Assembly (NCBI GenBank): GCA_031081585.1
Contig: JAVHLY010000008.1
Coordinates: 1 to 64,000 of the forward strand
Direction: 5' to 3'
DNA: 64,000 bases
Origin: Armatimonadota bacterium
GTDB lineage: Bacteria > Sysuimicrobiota > Sysuimicrobiia > Sysuimicrobiales > Humicultoraceae
The notes beneath the pieces were generated by a model. It saw only the letters and a list, made by a program, of their open reading frames with translations, did no database searches and was not told the DNA's origin. Positions within the stretch are counted from its first letter, which is position 1, and each line of letters starts with the position of its first letter. Position numbers and translations under genes: made by a program. Below, piece after piece: positions 26,929 to 33,886 of this stretch.

Positions 26929-27827
26929 ACTCCCCGCACCTGCAGCAGCTCCGCTTCGGGCAGGCGGCGCAGGTCGAGCCCGCGCATGGGCTCGCCCAGC
27001 CCGGCCGAGACCTCGGCGAGCACCCCCGGCTCCCGGTAGTGCGCGACCGCGTCGACGATGGCCCGGGCGCGGCGGCGGGGGTCCGCGGACTTGAAGATCC
27101 CGGAGCCGACGAAGACGCCGTCGGCGCCGAGCTGCATCATCAGGGCGGCGTCGGCGGGCGTGGCGATGCCGCCGGCGGCGAAGTTCACCACGGGGAGGCG
27201 GCCGAGCTGCCGGGTCTCCAGGACCAGCGCGTAGGGGGCGCCGAGCTCCTTCGCCGCCGTCATCAGCTCCTCGTCGGCCAGGGCCTGCAGGCGCCGGATG
27301 CCGCCCAGCACCAGGCGCATGTGGCGGACGGCCTCCACCACGTTGCCCGAGCCCGCCTCACCCTTGGTGCGGATCATCGCCGCGCCCTCCCCGATGCGGC
27401 GCAGGGCCTCGCCCAGGTCGCGTGCCCCGCAGACGAAGGGGACCGTGAACGCCCGCTTGTCGATGTGGTGGTGCTCGTCGGCCGGCGTCAGCACCTCGCT
27501 CTCGTCGATGAAGTCGACGCCCAGCGCCTCCAGGATCTGGGCCTCGACGAAGTGGCCGATGCGCACCTTGGCCATCACGGGGATGGTCACCGCCTCCATG
27601 ATCTCCCGGATGCGCCGCGGGTCGGCCATGCGCGCCACGCCGCCTTCGGCCCGGATGTCGGCGGGGACCCGTTCGAGCGCCATCACCGCCACCGCGCCCG
27701 CCTCCTCGGCGATCTGGGCCTGCTCGGCGGTCGTGACGTCCATGATCACCCCGCCCTTGAGCATCTGGGCGAGGCCCCGCTTCACCCGCTCCGTCCCCGG
27801 CCGCACCGGGGCGGCGTCCACCACCAT
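26925..27827 (-). CDS. pdxS: Pyridoxal 5'-phosphate synthase lyase subunit
   Basis: Forms PLP directly from ribose/ribulose 5-phosphate, glyceraldehyde 3-phosphate and ammonia from PdxT. The 300-residue barrel has '[21 protein letters not shown]', the first Schiff-base lysine Lys87 in [11 protein letters not shown], the second lysine Lys155 in [11 protein letters not shown], and '[29 protein letters not shown]' for phosphate binding. ATG 27827 follows GGAGGG by 7 bases; longer reading would run into the leader. Upstream on the same strand lie a hairpin with a T-rich tract, an FMN riboswitch and a good promoter with no intervening gene, so pdxST is the riboswitch's only visible target. Confidence 0.97.
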   Translation of the reverse strand: MVVDAAPVRPGTERVKRGLAQMLKGGVIMDVTTAEQAQIAEEAGAVAVMALERVPADIRAEGGVARMADPRRIREIMEAVTIPVMAKVRIGHFVEAQILEALGVDFIDESEVLTPADEHHHIDKRAFTVPFVCGARDLGEALRRIGEGAAMIRTKGEAGSGNVVEAVRHMRLVLGGIRRLQALADEELMTAAKELGAPYALVLETRQLGRLPVVNFAAGGIATPADAALMMQLGADGVFVGSGIFKSADPRRRARAIVDAVAHYREPGVLAEVSAGLGEPMRGLDLRRLPEAELLQVRGV

Positions 27828-27851
27828 CACACATCCCTCCCCCCGACGCCT

Positions 27852-27884
27852 GGAAAAGGAGAGACGCCCGAACGCGGGCGTCTC
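27852..27884 (-). terminator. Leader hairpin between FMN riboswitch and pdxS
   Basis: Read leftward, GAGACGCCCG and CGGGCGTCTC form a perfect 10-pair stem with a four-base loop, followed by TCCTTTTCC. It lies 22 bases downstream of the aptamer's P1 and 25 bases before the pdxS start. This is the usual place for a riboswitch-controlled terminator; the U-tract is interrupted, so termination strength is uncertain. Confidence 0.6.
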
Positions 27885-27905
27885 CGGGGCATGCAGGCGC
27901 CTGGT

Positions 27906-28080
27906 CTCGCAGCCCTGCCTCATACGGACTGTACCGTCGGCCTCGGAATTCCACCGAGCCACGGTCCCACCGGCCCGGCCTGCGCCACAGCCGGCAGGAC
28001 CTCACGGGCTGTCACCGCCGATCGGGAATTGGCCTCGCCCGCAAGGGGTGAAGCCTCACCCTGCCCCGAAGGGCTGCGAG
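27906..28080 (-). promoter_or_regulatory. FMN riboswitch (RFN element) upstream of pdxST
   Basis: The leftward strand carries the RFN landmarks in order: P1 strand CTCGCAGCCCT (28070-28080), CTTCGGGGCAGGGTGA, AATTCCCGATCGGCGGT, AGCCCGTGAG, then GGTGGAATTCCGAGG, CCGACGGTACAGTCCGTATG, and the closing P1 strand AGGGCTGCGAG (27906-27916), which pairs with the first over 11 bases. The match to the conserved junction is very good. Downstream is pdxS; no riboflavin gene is in the window. Confidence 0.95.
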
Positions 28081-28100
28081 CCTTCGGTGCTGTCACCCTG

Positions 28101-28129
28101 ACTCTAGGCGCCGGGCCGGCGGCGGTCAA
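28101..28129 (-). promoter_or_regulatory. Promoter of the FMN riboswitch-pdxST transcript
   Basis: Leftward TTGACC (28129-28124), a 17-base spacer and TAGAGT (28106-28101). The start site would be near 28094, about 14 bases before the aptamer. The -35 box is inside the palindromic direct repeat described next. Confidence 0.75.
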
Positions 28130-28217
28130 TTGCCGCCTGACCTGGGATGCTGGCCCGGGCCGGCCCATCATCCGTCACCCGGGTGGTGGGCCGGCGGTGA
28201 ATTACCGCATGACCTGG
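28113..28217. repeat. Pair of ~30-bp direct repeats at the pdxS promoter
   Basis: Copies at 28113-28145 and 28188-28217 share GGGCCGGCGG, an AATT-centred palindrome (GGCGGTCAATTGCCGCC in the first, GGTGAATTACC in the second) and TGACCTGG. The first overlaps the -35 box of the pdxS promoter, the second the 3' end of the upstream lipoprotein-like gene. They could be operators or a small duplication. Confidence 0.7.
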
Positions 28218-28603
28218 TAGAGGAGGGTCACCGTGCCGTAGGGGTGGCGCGTGGCACGGCGGGCCACCTCGTGGCCGTCCAGGAGGAGGCGCACGACGAG
28301 CTCCCCCTCGGCGTTGGCCTTGGTGAAGGCGGCGGTGACGGCCACCGCCGTGGTGACGGTGTAGGCGGCCGGGACGCGCCCCTGGACGGGACGGGTGGCG
28401 GTGGGCGTGCCGTAGCTCCCCTCGAAGGGCAGGCCCGGCGTGCCCTCCACGCGGATGGTGACGGTGCGCTCGCGGACCATGCCGCGGCGGAGCGGCGGGG
28501 GAGCCAGGCCGCCCAGGCAGGCGGTAGCCAGCACGCCGACCAGGGCGATGGCCAGGCCGACGGCTGCACGACGAGGGAGACGCAACGGTCCTTCCACGGG
28601 CAT
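28202..28603 (-). CDS. Probable small lipoprotein or exported protein
   Basis: Leftward ORF of 133 residues starting MPVEGPLRLPRRAAVGL. An N-terminal signal (hydrophobic AVGLAIALVGVLATAC) ends in a lipobox-like ATAC. The mature part contains strand-rich sequence with 'TVTIRVEGTPGLPFEGSYG' and 'GELVVRLLLDGHEVARRATRH', which loosely resembles the exported domain of MmpS-like proteins; this is a weak impression. The stop codon lies inside the second copy of the 30-bp repeat. No clear ribosome-binding site precedes the ATG; longer in-frame starts up to 28717 are possible but add a non-conserved basic stretch. Function unknown. Confidence 0.6.
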   Translation of the reverse strand: MPVEGPLRLPRRAAVGLAIALVGVLATACLGGLAPPPLRRGMVRERTVTIRVEGTPGLPFEGSYGTPTATRPVQGRVPAAYTVTTAVAVTAAFTKANAEGELVVRLLLDGHEVARRATRHPYGTVTLLYQVMR

Positions 28604-28709
28604 CCTGACAGGTCCATGCCCGCCAGGGTTGACCGGTGAGACGGGCCCTCGGGGGTGTTGATGATCCTCCTCCGCGCCACGACCAGGCCCGCTGCTCGGG
28701 AGGGTGGCG

Positions 28710-29147
28710 CTAGCCACGCCGCTGGAGGTAGGCCCGCAGGTGGGCCTCGATGAAGGCGGTCAGCTCCTCGTCGGTCCGCTCGTGGTCGAGGGCGTCCTCC
28801 TGCACCAGGATGAGCGGCGGGTCAAGCGCCCAGGGGCCCTGCAGGTCGACCTGGATCTCCCGGGCGTTCTCGGAGACGTCGAGGCGGGAGCCCGGGGCCA
28901 GCCGGTCGACCGCGCGCTGGACGAGCGCCAGGTAGCGGTCCAACCCGGCGTGGTGGTGGAGGACGTCCAGGGCGCGGTCCCGCGCCTCATCGGTGGTGCG
29001 GCCGCGCACGCGCACGCGGACGTAGCGGCGGGCCTGGGCGCCGCTGCCTTCCAGGATCTCCACCTCGACCCGCTGCAGGTCGGGGCGGTCGTAGAAGCGG
29101 AACGTGAAGGCCCGGCCGTACAGGACGACGGCTTCCTCGCGCGTCAT
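28710..29147 (-). CDS. Conserved-looking hypothetical protein
   Basis: Leftward ORF of 145 residues, predicted soluble. It has an alternating strand/helix pattern: 'FTFRFYDRPDLQRVEVEILE', 'RRYVRVRVRGRTTDEARDRALDVLHHHAGLDRYLALVQ', and an acidic C-terminal helix. The phrase VRVRGRTTDEARDRAL resembles the strand-helix unit of HicB/ferredoxin-like folds, but I do not recognise the family. It lies upstream of the lipoprotein-like gene with a 106-base gap and may share its promoter. The 239 bases to xerD-like hold no gene, only a 16-base palindrome at 29268-29283. Confidence 0.6.
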   Translation of the reverse strand: MTREEAVVLYGRAFTFRFYDRPDLQRVEVEILEGSGAQARRYVRVRVRGRTTDEARDRALDVLHHHAGLDRYLALVQRAVDRLAPGSRLDVSENAREIQVDLQGPWALDPPLILVQEDALDHERTDEELTAFIEAHLRAYLQRRG

Positions 29148-29386
29148 AGGGATGCCCGGCTCCGACGGACCCCGGAGCGGCCGGGCCCGGGAGGCCCCGG
29201 CGCCCGCCAGCTCGCCGCCTCCCGATCACAGTGCCCGCCCGCCGCCTCCCCGATCATACGGAGAGGGCTCGCCCCGGGGCGAGTCAATGTTGCACAAGAG
29301 CCGTTATATCACATGAAGGAGATCGGCCCGGCCGGGGCGAATCTCTCCGGCGACCAGACCGACGACCGACCGCCGCCGACGCGCTG

Positions 29387-30331
29387 ATGCCGCTCCGCCG
29401 CCCCTCCCGTCGCCGCCCCTCCCCCCCGCCCCGGGTTCGGGGTCCCGGGGGACGGCCGCTCCCGCCGCTGCTCGCCGAGTGGGCCGACGAGCTGGCCGCA
29501 CAGAACCGCGCCGAGCGCACCATCGCCGGCTACCTCGTGGACGTGCGGCAGTTCGCCGAGTGGCTGCGGCGTCCCCTGACCGCCGCGCGGCCCGACGACG
29601 TCCGGGCCTACACCCACGCCATGCAGCGGGCCGGGCTCGCCCCGCGCAGCCGGATGCGGCGCCTGGTGGCCCTGCGGCAGTTCTACGCCTACCTCGTGGC
29701 CACCGGCCGCGTGACGGCCGACCCGACGGCGGAGGTACGCCTGCCCCGCGTGGCCAGCCAGTACGTCCCGGGCTTCCTGCGTCCGGAGGAGGTGGGCGCG
29801 CTGCGCGCCGCCATCCCCGACACGCCGGCGGGGCGGCGCGACCGGGCCCTCGTCGAGCTGGGGCTAAGCTCGTTGCGCGTCTCCGAGGTGGTGGGGCTGC
29901 GGCTGGACGACCTCTTCCTCGACCGCGGCCAGGTGCGGGTGCGCGGCAAAGGCGGCGGCACCTACCTCCAGCCGGTGACGCCTGAGGCGGTGGCGGCGCT
30001 CCTGGCCTGGCTCGCGGTGCGGCCCCGGGTCCCGCACCCCTACGTCTTCACCGCGCTGCCGCCACGGCGCCGGCGCGGCCTCCACTACTTCAGCGCCGAG
30101 CGCATCCTGCGCGGCTACCTGCAGGCCGCCGGGATTTCGCGTCCGCTGAGCTTCCACGCGCTGCGGCACACGGTCGGGGTCCACCTGGCCGACCGCGGCG
30201 TGCCGCTGGAGTACATCCAGGACCTGCTGCGGCACCGCGACCCGCGGACCACCCGCATCTACACCGCGGTGGCCGCCGACCGGCTGCTGGAGGTGGTGCG
30301 GCGGGAGCTGCGCTTCCCGGGCGGGCGGTAA
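29387..30331 (+). CDS. XerC/XerD-type tyrosine recombinase
   Basis: Site-specific recombinase of 314 residues. After a ~25-residue basic, Pro-rich leader comes the SAM-like core-binding domain (about 26-115, 'LLAEWADELAAQNRAERTIAGYLVDVRQFAEWL') and the catalytic domain. All active residues are present: Arg164 (SSLRVSE), Lys188 (GKGGG), His257 and Arg260 (HALRH), His283 (LLRHRDPRTT) and nucleophile Tyr292 (TRIYTAV). It fits a chromosome-dimer-resolving Xer protein, and no phage or transposon genes lie beside it. LLRH instead of LLGH and SSLR instead of TGLR are small departures. ATG 29387 lacks a strong ribosome-binding site. A promoter TATATC-like box at 29305 has no good -35. Confidence 0.88.
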   Translation: MPLRRPSRRRPSPPPRVRGPGGRPLPPLLAEWADELAAQNRAERTIAGYLVDVRQFAEWLRRPLTAARPDDVRAYTHAMQRAGLAPRSRMRRLVALRQFYAYLVATGRVTADPTAEVRLPRVASQYVPGFLRPEEVGALRAAIPDTPAGRRDRALVELGLSSLRVSEVVGLRLDDLFLDRGQVRVRGKGGGTYLQPVTPEAVAALLAWLAVRPRVPHPYVFTALPPRRRRGLHYFSAERILRGYLQAAGISRPLSFHALRHTVGVHLADRGVPLEYIQDLLRHRDPRTTRIYTAVAADRLLEVVRRELRFPGGR

Positions 30332-30352
30332 GCCACCGCCTGTTCCGCCCTG

Positions 30353-30366
30353 CGAACACCTGTTTG
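30353..30366. promoter_or_regulatory. SOS box (LexA operator) of lexA
   Basis: CGAACACCTGTTTG matches the Gram-positive-type LexA operator CGAAC-N4-GTTCG with one mismatch. It overlaps the -35 box of the lexA promoter, the arrangement expected for autorepression. Confidence 0.82.
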
Positions 30367-30392
30367 CCTTGTCCTCCCGCCCGTGGTAGACT
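30364..30392 (+). promoter_or_regulatory. lexA promoter
   Basis: TTGCCT (30364-30369), 17-base spacer, TAGACT (30387-30392), followed 36 bases later by the lexA start. Confidence 0.72.
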
Positions 30393-30428
30393 GTCTCCGC
30401 CGTTCCCGGGACAGGAGGTGCTTACCTC

Positions 30429-31049
30429 ATGGGCCGAGGTCTCACCCGCCGCCAGGCCGAGATCCTGTCATTCATCCAGCGCTACACCGAGACGCACGGC
30501 TACCCGCCGTCCGTCCGCGAGATCGGTCAGGCCCTCGGCCTGACCAGCAGCAGCACCGTCCACAGCCACCTCGCCGCCCTGTCCCGAAAAGGCTACCTCC
30601 ACCGGGACCCGAGCAAACCCCGCGCCATCGAGGTGCTGCGTGACGAGCGCGCCCATCCGCCTAAGCGGCTCATCCCCATTCCGGTGGTGGGGCGCGTGGC
30701 TGCCGGCGGGCCGCTGCTGGCCGAGGAGAACATCGAGGACTACTTCCCCCTCCCCAGTGGGTTCCTGCGCGACGGGGAAGGGTGCTTCATGCTGCGCGTG
30801 CGCGGCGACAGCATGGTCGAGGCCGGCATTTTCGACGGGGACTACGTGATCGTGCGCAAGCAGCCCACGGCGCAGAACGGCGATATCGTCGTCGCCCGCC
30901 TGGAGGACGAAGCCACGGTCAAGCGCTTCTACCGGGAGAACGGCGTCGTGCGGCTCCAGCCGGAGAACTCCCGCATGGCCCCCATCATCACGAAGGACGT
31001 GGTCATCGAGGGGAAGGTCGTCGGGCTGATCCGCCGCTTCGCCTCCTGA
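30429..31049 (+). CDS. lexA: LexA repressor of the SOS response
   Basis: DNA-damage repressor that self-cleaves when RecA filaments form; 206 residues. The N-terminal winged helix covers about residues 5-70 ('[36 protein letters not shown]'). The cleavage site is Ala92-Gly93 in GRVAAGGP. The catalytic dyad is Ser128 (RGDSMVEAG) and Lys165 ([10 protein letters not shown]). AGGAGGTGCTTACCTC leads into the ATG. The operator over its own promoter is of the CGAAC-N4-GTTCG type used by Firmicutes, Actinobacteria and related phyla. It converges with the HAD gene, with 15 bases between stops. Confidence 0.97.
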   Translation: MGRGLTRRQAEILSFIQRYTETHGYPPSVREIGQALGLTSSSTVHSHLAALSRKGYLHRDPSKPRAIEVLRDERAHPPKRLIPIPVVGRVAAGGPLLAEENIEDYFPLPSGFLRDGEGCFMLRVRGDSMVEAGIFDGDYVIVRKQPTAQNGDIVVARLEDEATVKRFYRENGVVRLQPENSRMAPIITKDVVIEGKVVGLIRRFAS

Positions 31050-31064
31050 GGTTGCCATCGGACT

Positions 31065-31751
31065 CTACCCGCCCTCACCCGCCAGCCAGTCCGCGAGCTC
31101 CGTGAGCGTGCGCACCTCCCGCTCCGGCGGCGCGCTCCCGTCGGGGAGGCGCTCGCCCTTGCGGTTGACCCAGACCACCGGAATCCCGAGCCGCCGGGCC
31201 GGGGCCACGTCGTGGAAGGCGCTCTGGGCCACGTGGAGCCAGGCGCGGTCGCCCACCCACCGCCGCGCCGCCTCGAAGTGGGTCGGTGCCGGCTTGTAGG
31301 CGCGCACCTGCTGCGCCGTGACGAGCAGGTCGAACCGGACCGGCAGGTGGCGCAGCGTCGCGGCCAGGAGGTCGTCGTCCACGTTCGAGAGGATGCCCAG
31401 ACGGTAGCCCGCCCGGGCGAGGCGCTGGAGGGCAGGGGCGGTGTCGGGAAAGGGCGGCCAGGCGGGCAGGCTGTCGGCCAGGAAGCCGGCCTCGCCATGC
31501 GGCAGCGTCCAACCCAGGCGGGCGGCCACGCGCACGGCCGCCTCCGCCAGCACCTCCCGGTAGGGGCGGTATGCCTCGGCCTGCACCTGCGGCTCCACCT
31601 CGGCGTAGAGGGCCAGCACCCGCTGCCGGTCGACCTCCCGGCCCCGGGCGGCGGCCGCCCGGGCGAAGGCCTCCCCGATGCCGCGCTCCCAATCGATCAG
31701 GGTCCCGTAGCAGTCGAAGGTGAGGACCTCGTAGGGCCGGGCCATCAGCAT
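31065..31751 (-). CDS. HAD-superfamily hydrolase, haloacid dehalogenase (type II)-like
   Basis: Protein of 228 residues. Motif I is LTFDCYGTLIDWE with nucleophilic Asp, motif II is GILSNVDDD, the catalytic Lys is in VRAYKPAPTHF, and motif IV is around 'HVAQSAFHDVAPARRLGIP'. This order, with Ser-Asn in motif II and K-P-A-P, fits L-2-haloacid dehalogenase-like HADs. The fourth motif lacks the usual G-D-x-x-x-D, reading A-Q-S-A-F-H-D-V instead, as in dehalogenase-type members. Substrate cannot be inferred from context. Its start lies 13 bases after the hflX stop, so it may be co-transcribed with hflX. ATG 31745 is an equally good start. Confidence 0.82.
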   Translation of the reverse strand: MLMARPYEVLTFDCYGTLIDWERGIGEAFARAAAARGREVDRQRVLALYAEVEPQVQAEAYRPYREVLAEAAVRVAARLGWTLPHGEAGFLADSLPAWPPFPDTAPALQRLARAGYRLGILSNVDDDLLAATLRHLPVRFDLLVTAQQVRAYKPAPTHFEAARRWVGDRAWLHVAQSAFHDVAPARRLGIPVVWVNRKGERLPDGSAPPEREVRTLTELADWLAGEGG

Positions 31752-31764
31752 GTGGGCCGGGGCT

Positions 31765-33567
31765 TCACAGTGTGGGCCGGACCAGGCCGTCCTGCTGGAA
31801 GCGCGCCGCGAGCGCTGGCGGGATCTCGGCGTCGAGCACGATGGCGTCCCCCTCGTACCGCTGGGCCATCACCCGCCCCCGGGCGAAGATCTCCGCCAGC
31901 CGGCCCGCCTCGGCGTAGGGGACCGCCAGGTGGAGGCGCACCAGCGGCGGGATGAGGAGCTGCGCGACCCGCCGCAGCAGGTTGAGCAGGCCGACCCCCT
32001 GCGCGGCGGAGAGGAGCACCGCCTGGGGGGCCTCCCGCCGCAGGGCCTGGCGGGCGGCCGGGTCGAGGCGGTCGATCTTGTTGTAGGCCACGAGGCAGGG
32101 CCGCCCGCCGGCACCCAGCTCCCGCAGGACGCGCTCGGCCACCTGCTGCTGGTGGCGCCAGCGGGGGTGGCTGACGTCGACGATGTGCACCAGGACGTCC
32201 GCCGCCACCACCTCCTCCAGCGTGGCCCGGAAGGCCGCCACCAGGTGGGTGGGCAGCTTGTGGATGAAGCCCACGGTGTCGACGAAGAGCACCGGGCGGC
32301 CGTTGGGCAGGACGACGCGCCGCACGGTGGGGTCCAGGGTGGCGAAGAGGCGGTCCTCCACCAGCACGCCGGCGCCGGTGAGGGCGTTGAGCAGGGTGGA
32401 CTTCCCGGCGTTGGTGTACCCGACGAGGGCCACCACCGGCAGGTCGGCCTCCTGGCGGCCCCGCCGCTGGAGCGTGCGGTGGCGCTCCACCTGAGCCAGC
32501 GCCCGCCGCAGCTCGGTGATGCGGTCGCGGATGCGCCGGCGGTCCACCTCGAGCTTGGTCTCGCCGGGCCCGCGCGTCCCGATGCCGCCCCCGAGGCGCG
32601 AGAGCCACGCACCCCGCCCGGCCAGCCGCGGCAGGAGGTAGGTGAGCTGCGCCAGCTCCACCTGCAGCCGACCCTCACGGGTCTGCGCCCGCCGGGCGAA
32701 GATGTCGAGGACCAGGGCGGTGCGGTCGAGCACCTTCACGCCCAGCGCCTGTTCCAGGGTGCGCTGCTGGGCCGGGGTCAGCTCCTCGTCCACCACGACG
32801 AGGTCGGCGTCCCGCTCCTCGACCAGGCGCCGGACCTCCTCCACTTTGCCCCGCCCGATGTAGGTGGCGGGGTCGGGGCGGGAGCGGGCCTGCAGGACCG
32901 TGCCCACGACGTCCGCGCCGGCGGTGTCGGCCAGGCGGGCCAGCTCCTCCAGGGAGTCCTGTGCGGTGAACTCCGCGGCGACGGGGACCTCCGCCGGGGC
33001 GGCGTCGACATCCCCTCTTCGGACCGGAGGCAGCAACCCGACGAGCACGGCCCGCTCGCGCCGCGGCGGAGTGACCACGGGACCCGCCCGGCGCATCGCC
33101 GCCTCCACCGCCCGCAGGCGCGGGGCGACCTCCAGGCGGCAGAGCGCTTCCGCCGGGTAGGGACCTTCGGCGACCACCTGGGGAGTCTGCCCGTTCTGCG
33201 CCGCCGCCACCTGGAGCACCCACCCCTCCCCCGGGCGTGCCCGGTCCACCGGCACGAGGGCGGCCAGGTCGAGGCGTCCCTCCAGGACGTGGCGGCGGTC
33301 GCCCTCCTCCAGCCCGTTCACGGGCCCGGGGCGCGCGCCCACGTACCGCAGCCCCACCGGGCGCGTCGGCGCGGCGCGACGCTGGAACTGGGCCAGCAGG
33401 TCCTGCCAGCGCCGACTGACCACGACCTCGCGCACCACGCCGTGGCGGTCGAGGTAGACCCCCACCTCCCGCTGCGTGGCCTGGGCCAGGTGGGCCAGGG
33501 TCTCCAGCAACGGCAGGTCCACCAGGCGCTCCTGCGGGACGCGCCGGCGGAAGAGCGCCTGGAGCAT
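31765..33567 (-). CDS. hflX: HflX-family ribosome-associated GTPase
   Basis: Ribosome-binding GTPase that splits stalled ribosomes. From ATG 33567 it has 600 residues: an extended N-terminal region (about 1-190), the HflX domain with 'DPATYIGRGKVEEVRRLVEERDADLVVVDEELTPAQQRTLEQAL' and 'RGPGETKLEVDRRRIRDRI', and the G domain with G1 GYTNAGKST, G3 DTVGF and G4 NKID. The family's N-terminal 'hGL...q...L..l.RRrvp' motif appears to begin before this ATG: 17 in-frame codons upstream read PPVHGLTRAIQPKHRE. No ATG, GTG or TTG is in frame there; an ATC at 33618 behind GGAGGGAGC would be the best-placed initiation site. The true start is therefore uncertain. Confidence 0.9.
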   Translation of the reverse strand: MLQALFRRRVPQERLVDLPLLETLAHLAQATQREVGVYLDRHGVVREVVVSRRWQDLLAQFQRRAAPTRPVGLRYVGARPGPVNGLEEGDRRHVLEGRLDLAALVPVDRARPGEGWVLQVAAAQNGQTPQVVAEGPYPAEALCRLEVAPRLRAVEAAMRRAGPVVTPPRRERAVLVGLLPPVRRGDVDAAPAEVPVAAEFTAQDSLEELARLADTAGADVVGTVLQARSRPDPATYIGRGKVEEVRRLVEERDADLVVVDEELTPAQQRTLEQALGVKVLDRTALVLDIFARRAQTREGRLQVELAQLTYLLPRLAGRGAWLSRLGGGIGTRGPGETKLEVDRRRIRDRITELRRALAQVERHRTLQRRGRQEADLPVVALVGYTNAGKSTLLNALTGAGVLVEDRLFATLDPTVRRVVLPNGRPVLFVDTVGFIHKLPTHLVAAFRATLEEVVAADVLVHIVDVSHPRWRHQQQVAERVLRELGAGGRPCLVAYNKIDRLDPAARQALRREAPQAVLLSAAQGVGLLNLLRRVAQLLIPPLVRLHLAVPYAEAGRLAEIFARGRVMAQRYEGDAIVLDAEIPPALAARFQQDGLVRPTL

Positions 33568-33886
33568 CTCTCGGTGCTTGGGCTGGATGGCGCGGGTCAG
33601 GCCGTGGACGGGTGGGATGAGCCAGCTCCCTCCGGTCGTCCCCCTGTGGGCGGGGTCAGGATGTGGGACAAGGGTCAGACGAAGACCTGTTCGTACACAC
33701 CTGCCAGGCGTGCCACGCGGGCCTCCATGCCCCCAGGCGTGCTTCGAGCGGAGAGGTCGTCATCGTCCACCCTCAAAGATAGCATGCCTCCGCTCGTGTC
33801 ATCGGCCGGTTGGTGGCGTTTTGCCCCCTGATGCCGCCGTGCGCCGGGCCGTCTCGGCCGCTTCCGCCCCGACGGCGCCGGTGCCC
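33568..33886. other. 319-bp stretch between hflX and dapL
   Basis: The leftmost ~50 bases probably encode the missing N-terminus of HflX. Further right, on the same strand, a short frame ending at 33675 reads MEARVARLAGVYEQVFV; this resembles the beginning of small coiled-coil proteins (M-x-x-R-V-A-R-L-E-x-x-Y-E-Q) but stops after 17 codons, so it may be a gene remnant. I see no RNA gene or strong terminator. Confidence 0.4.

Noticed and set aside
27861-27884. Terminator on the + strand for the hairpin in the pdxS leader
   Set aside because: No gene reads rightward into it and the T-rich tract is only on the - strand side.
29268-29283. 16-bp palindrome upstream of the recombinase gene as an attachment or core site
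   Set aside because: It has no central spacer or Xer-like half-sites, and short GC palindromes are expected at this base composition.
33675-33785. Selenoprotein read-through at the TGA of the small frame upstream of hflX
   Set aside because: Sequence after the TGA is short, soon reaches another stop and has no redox motif or SECIS-like hairpin.
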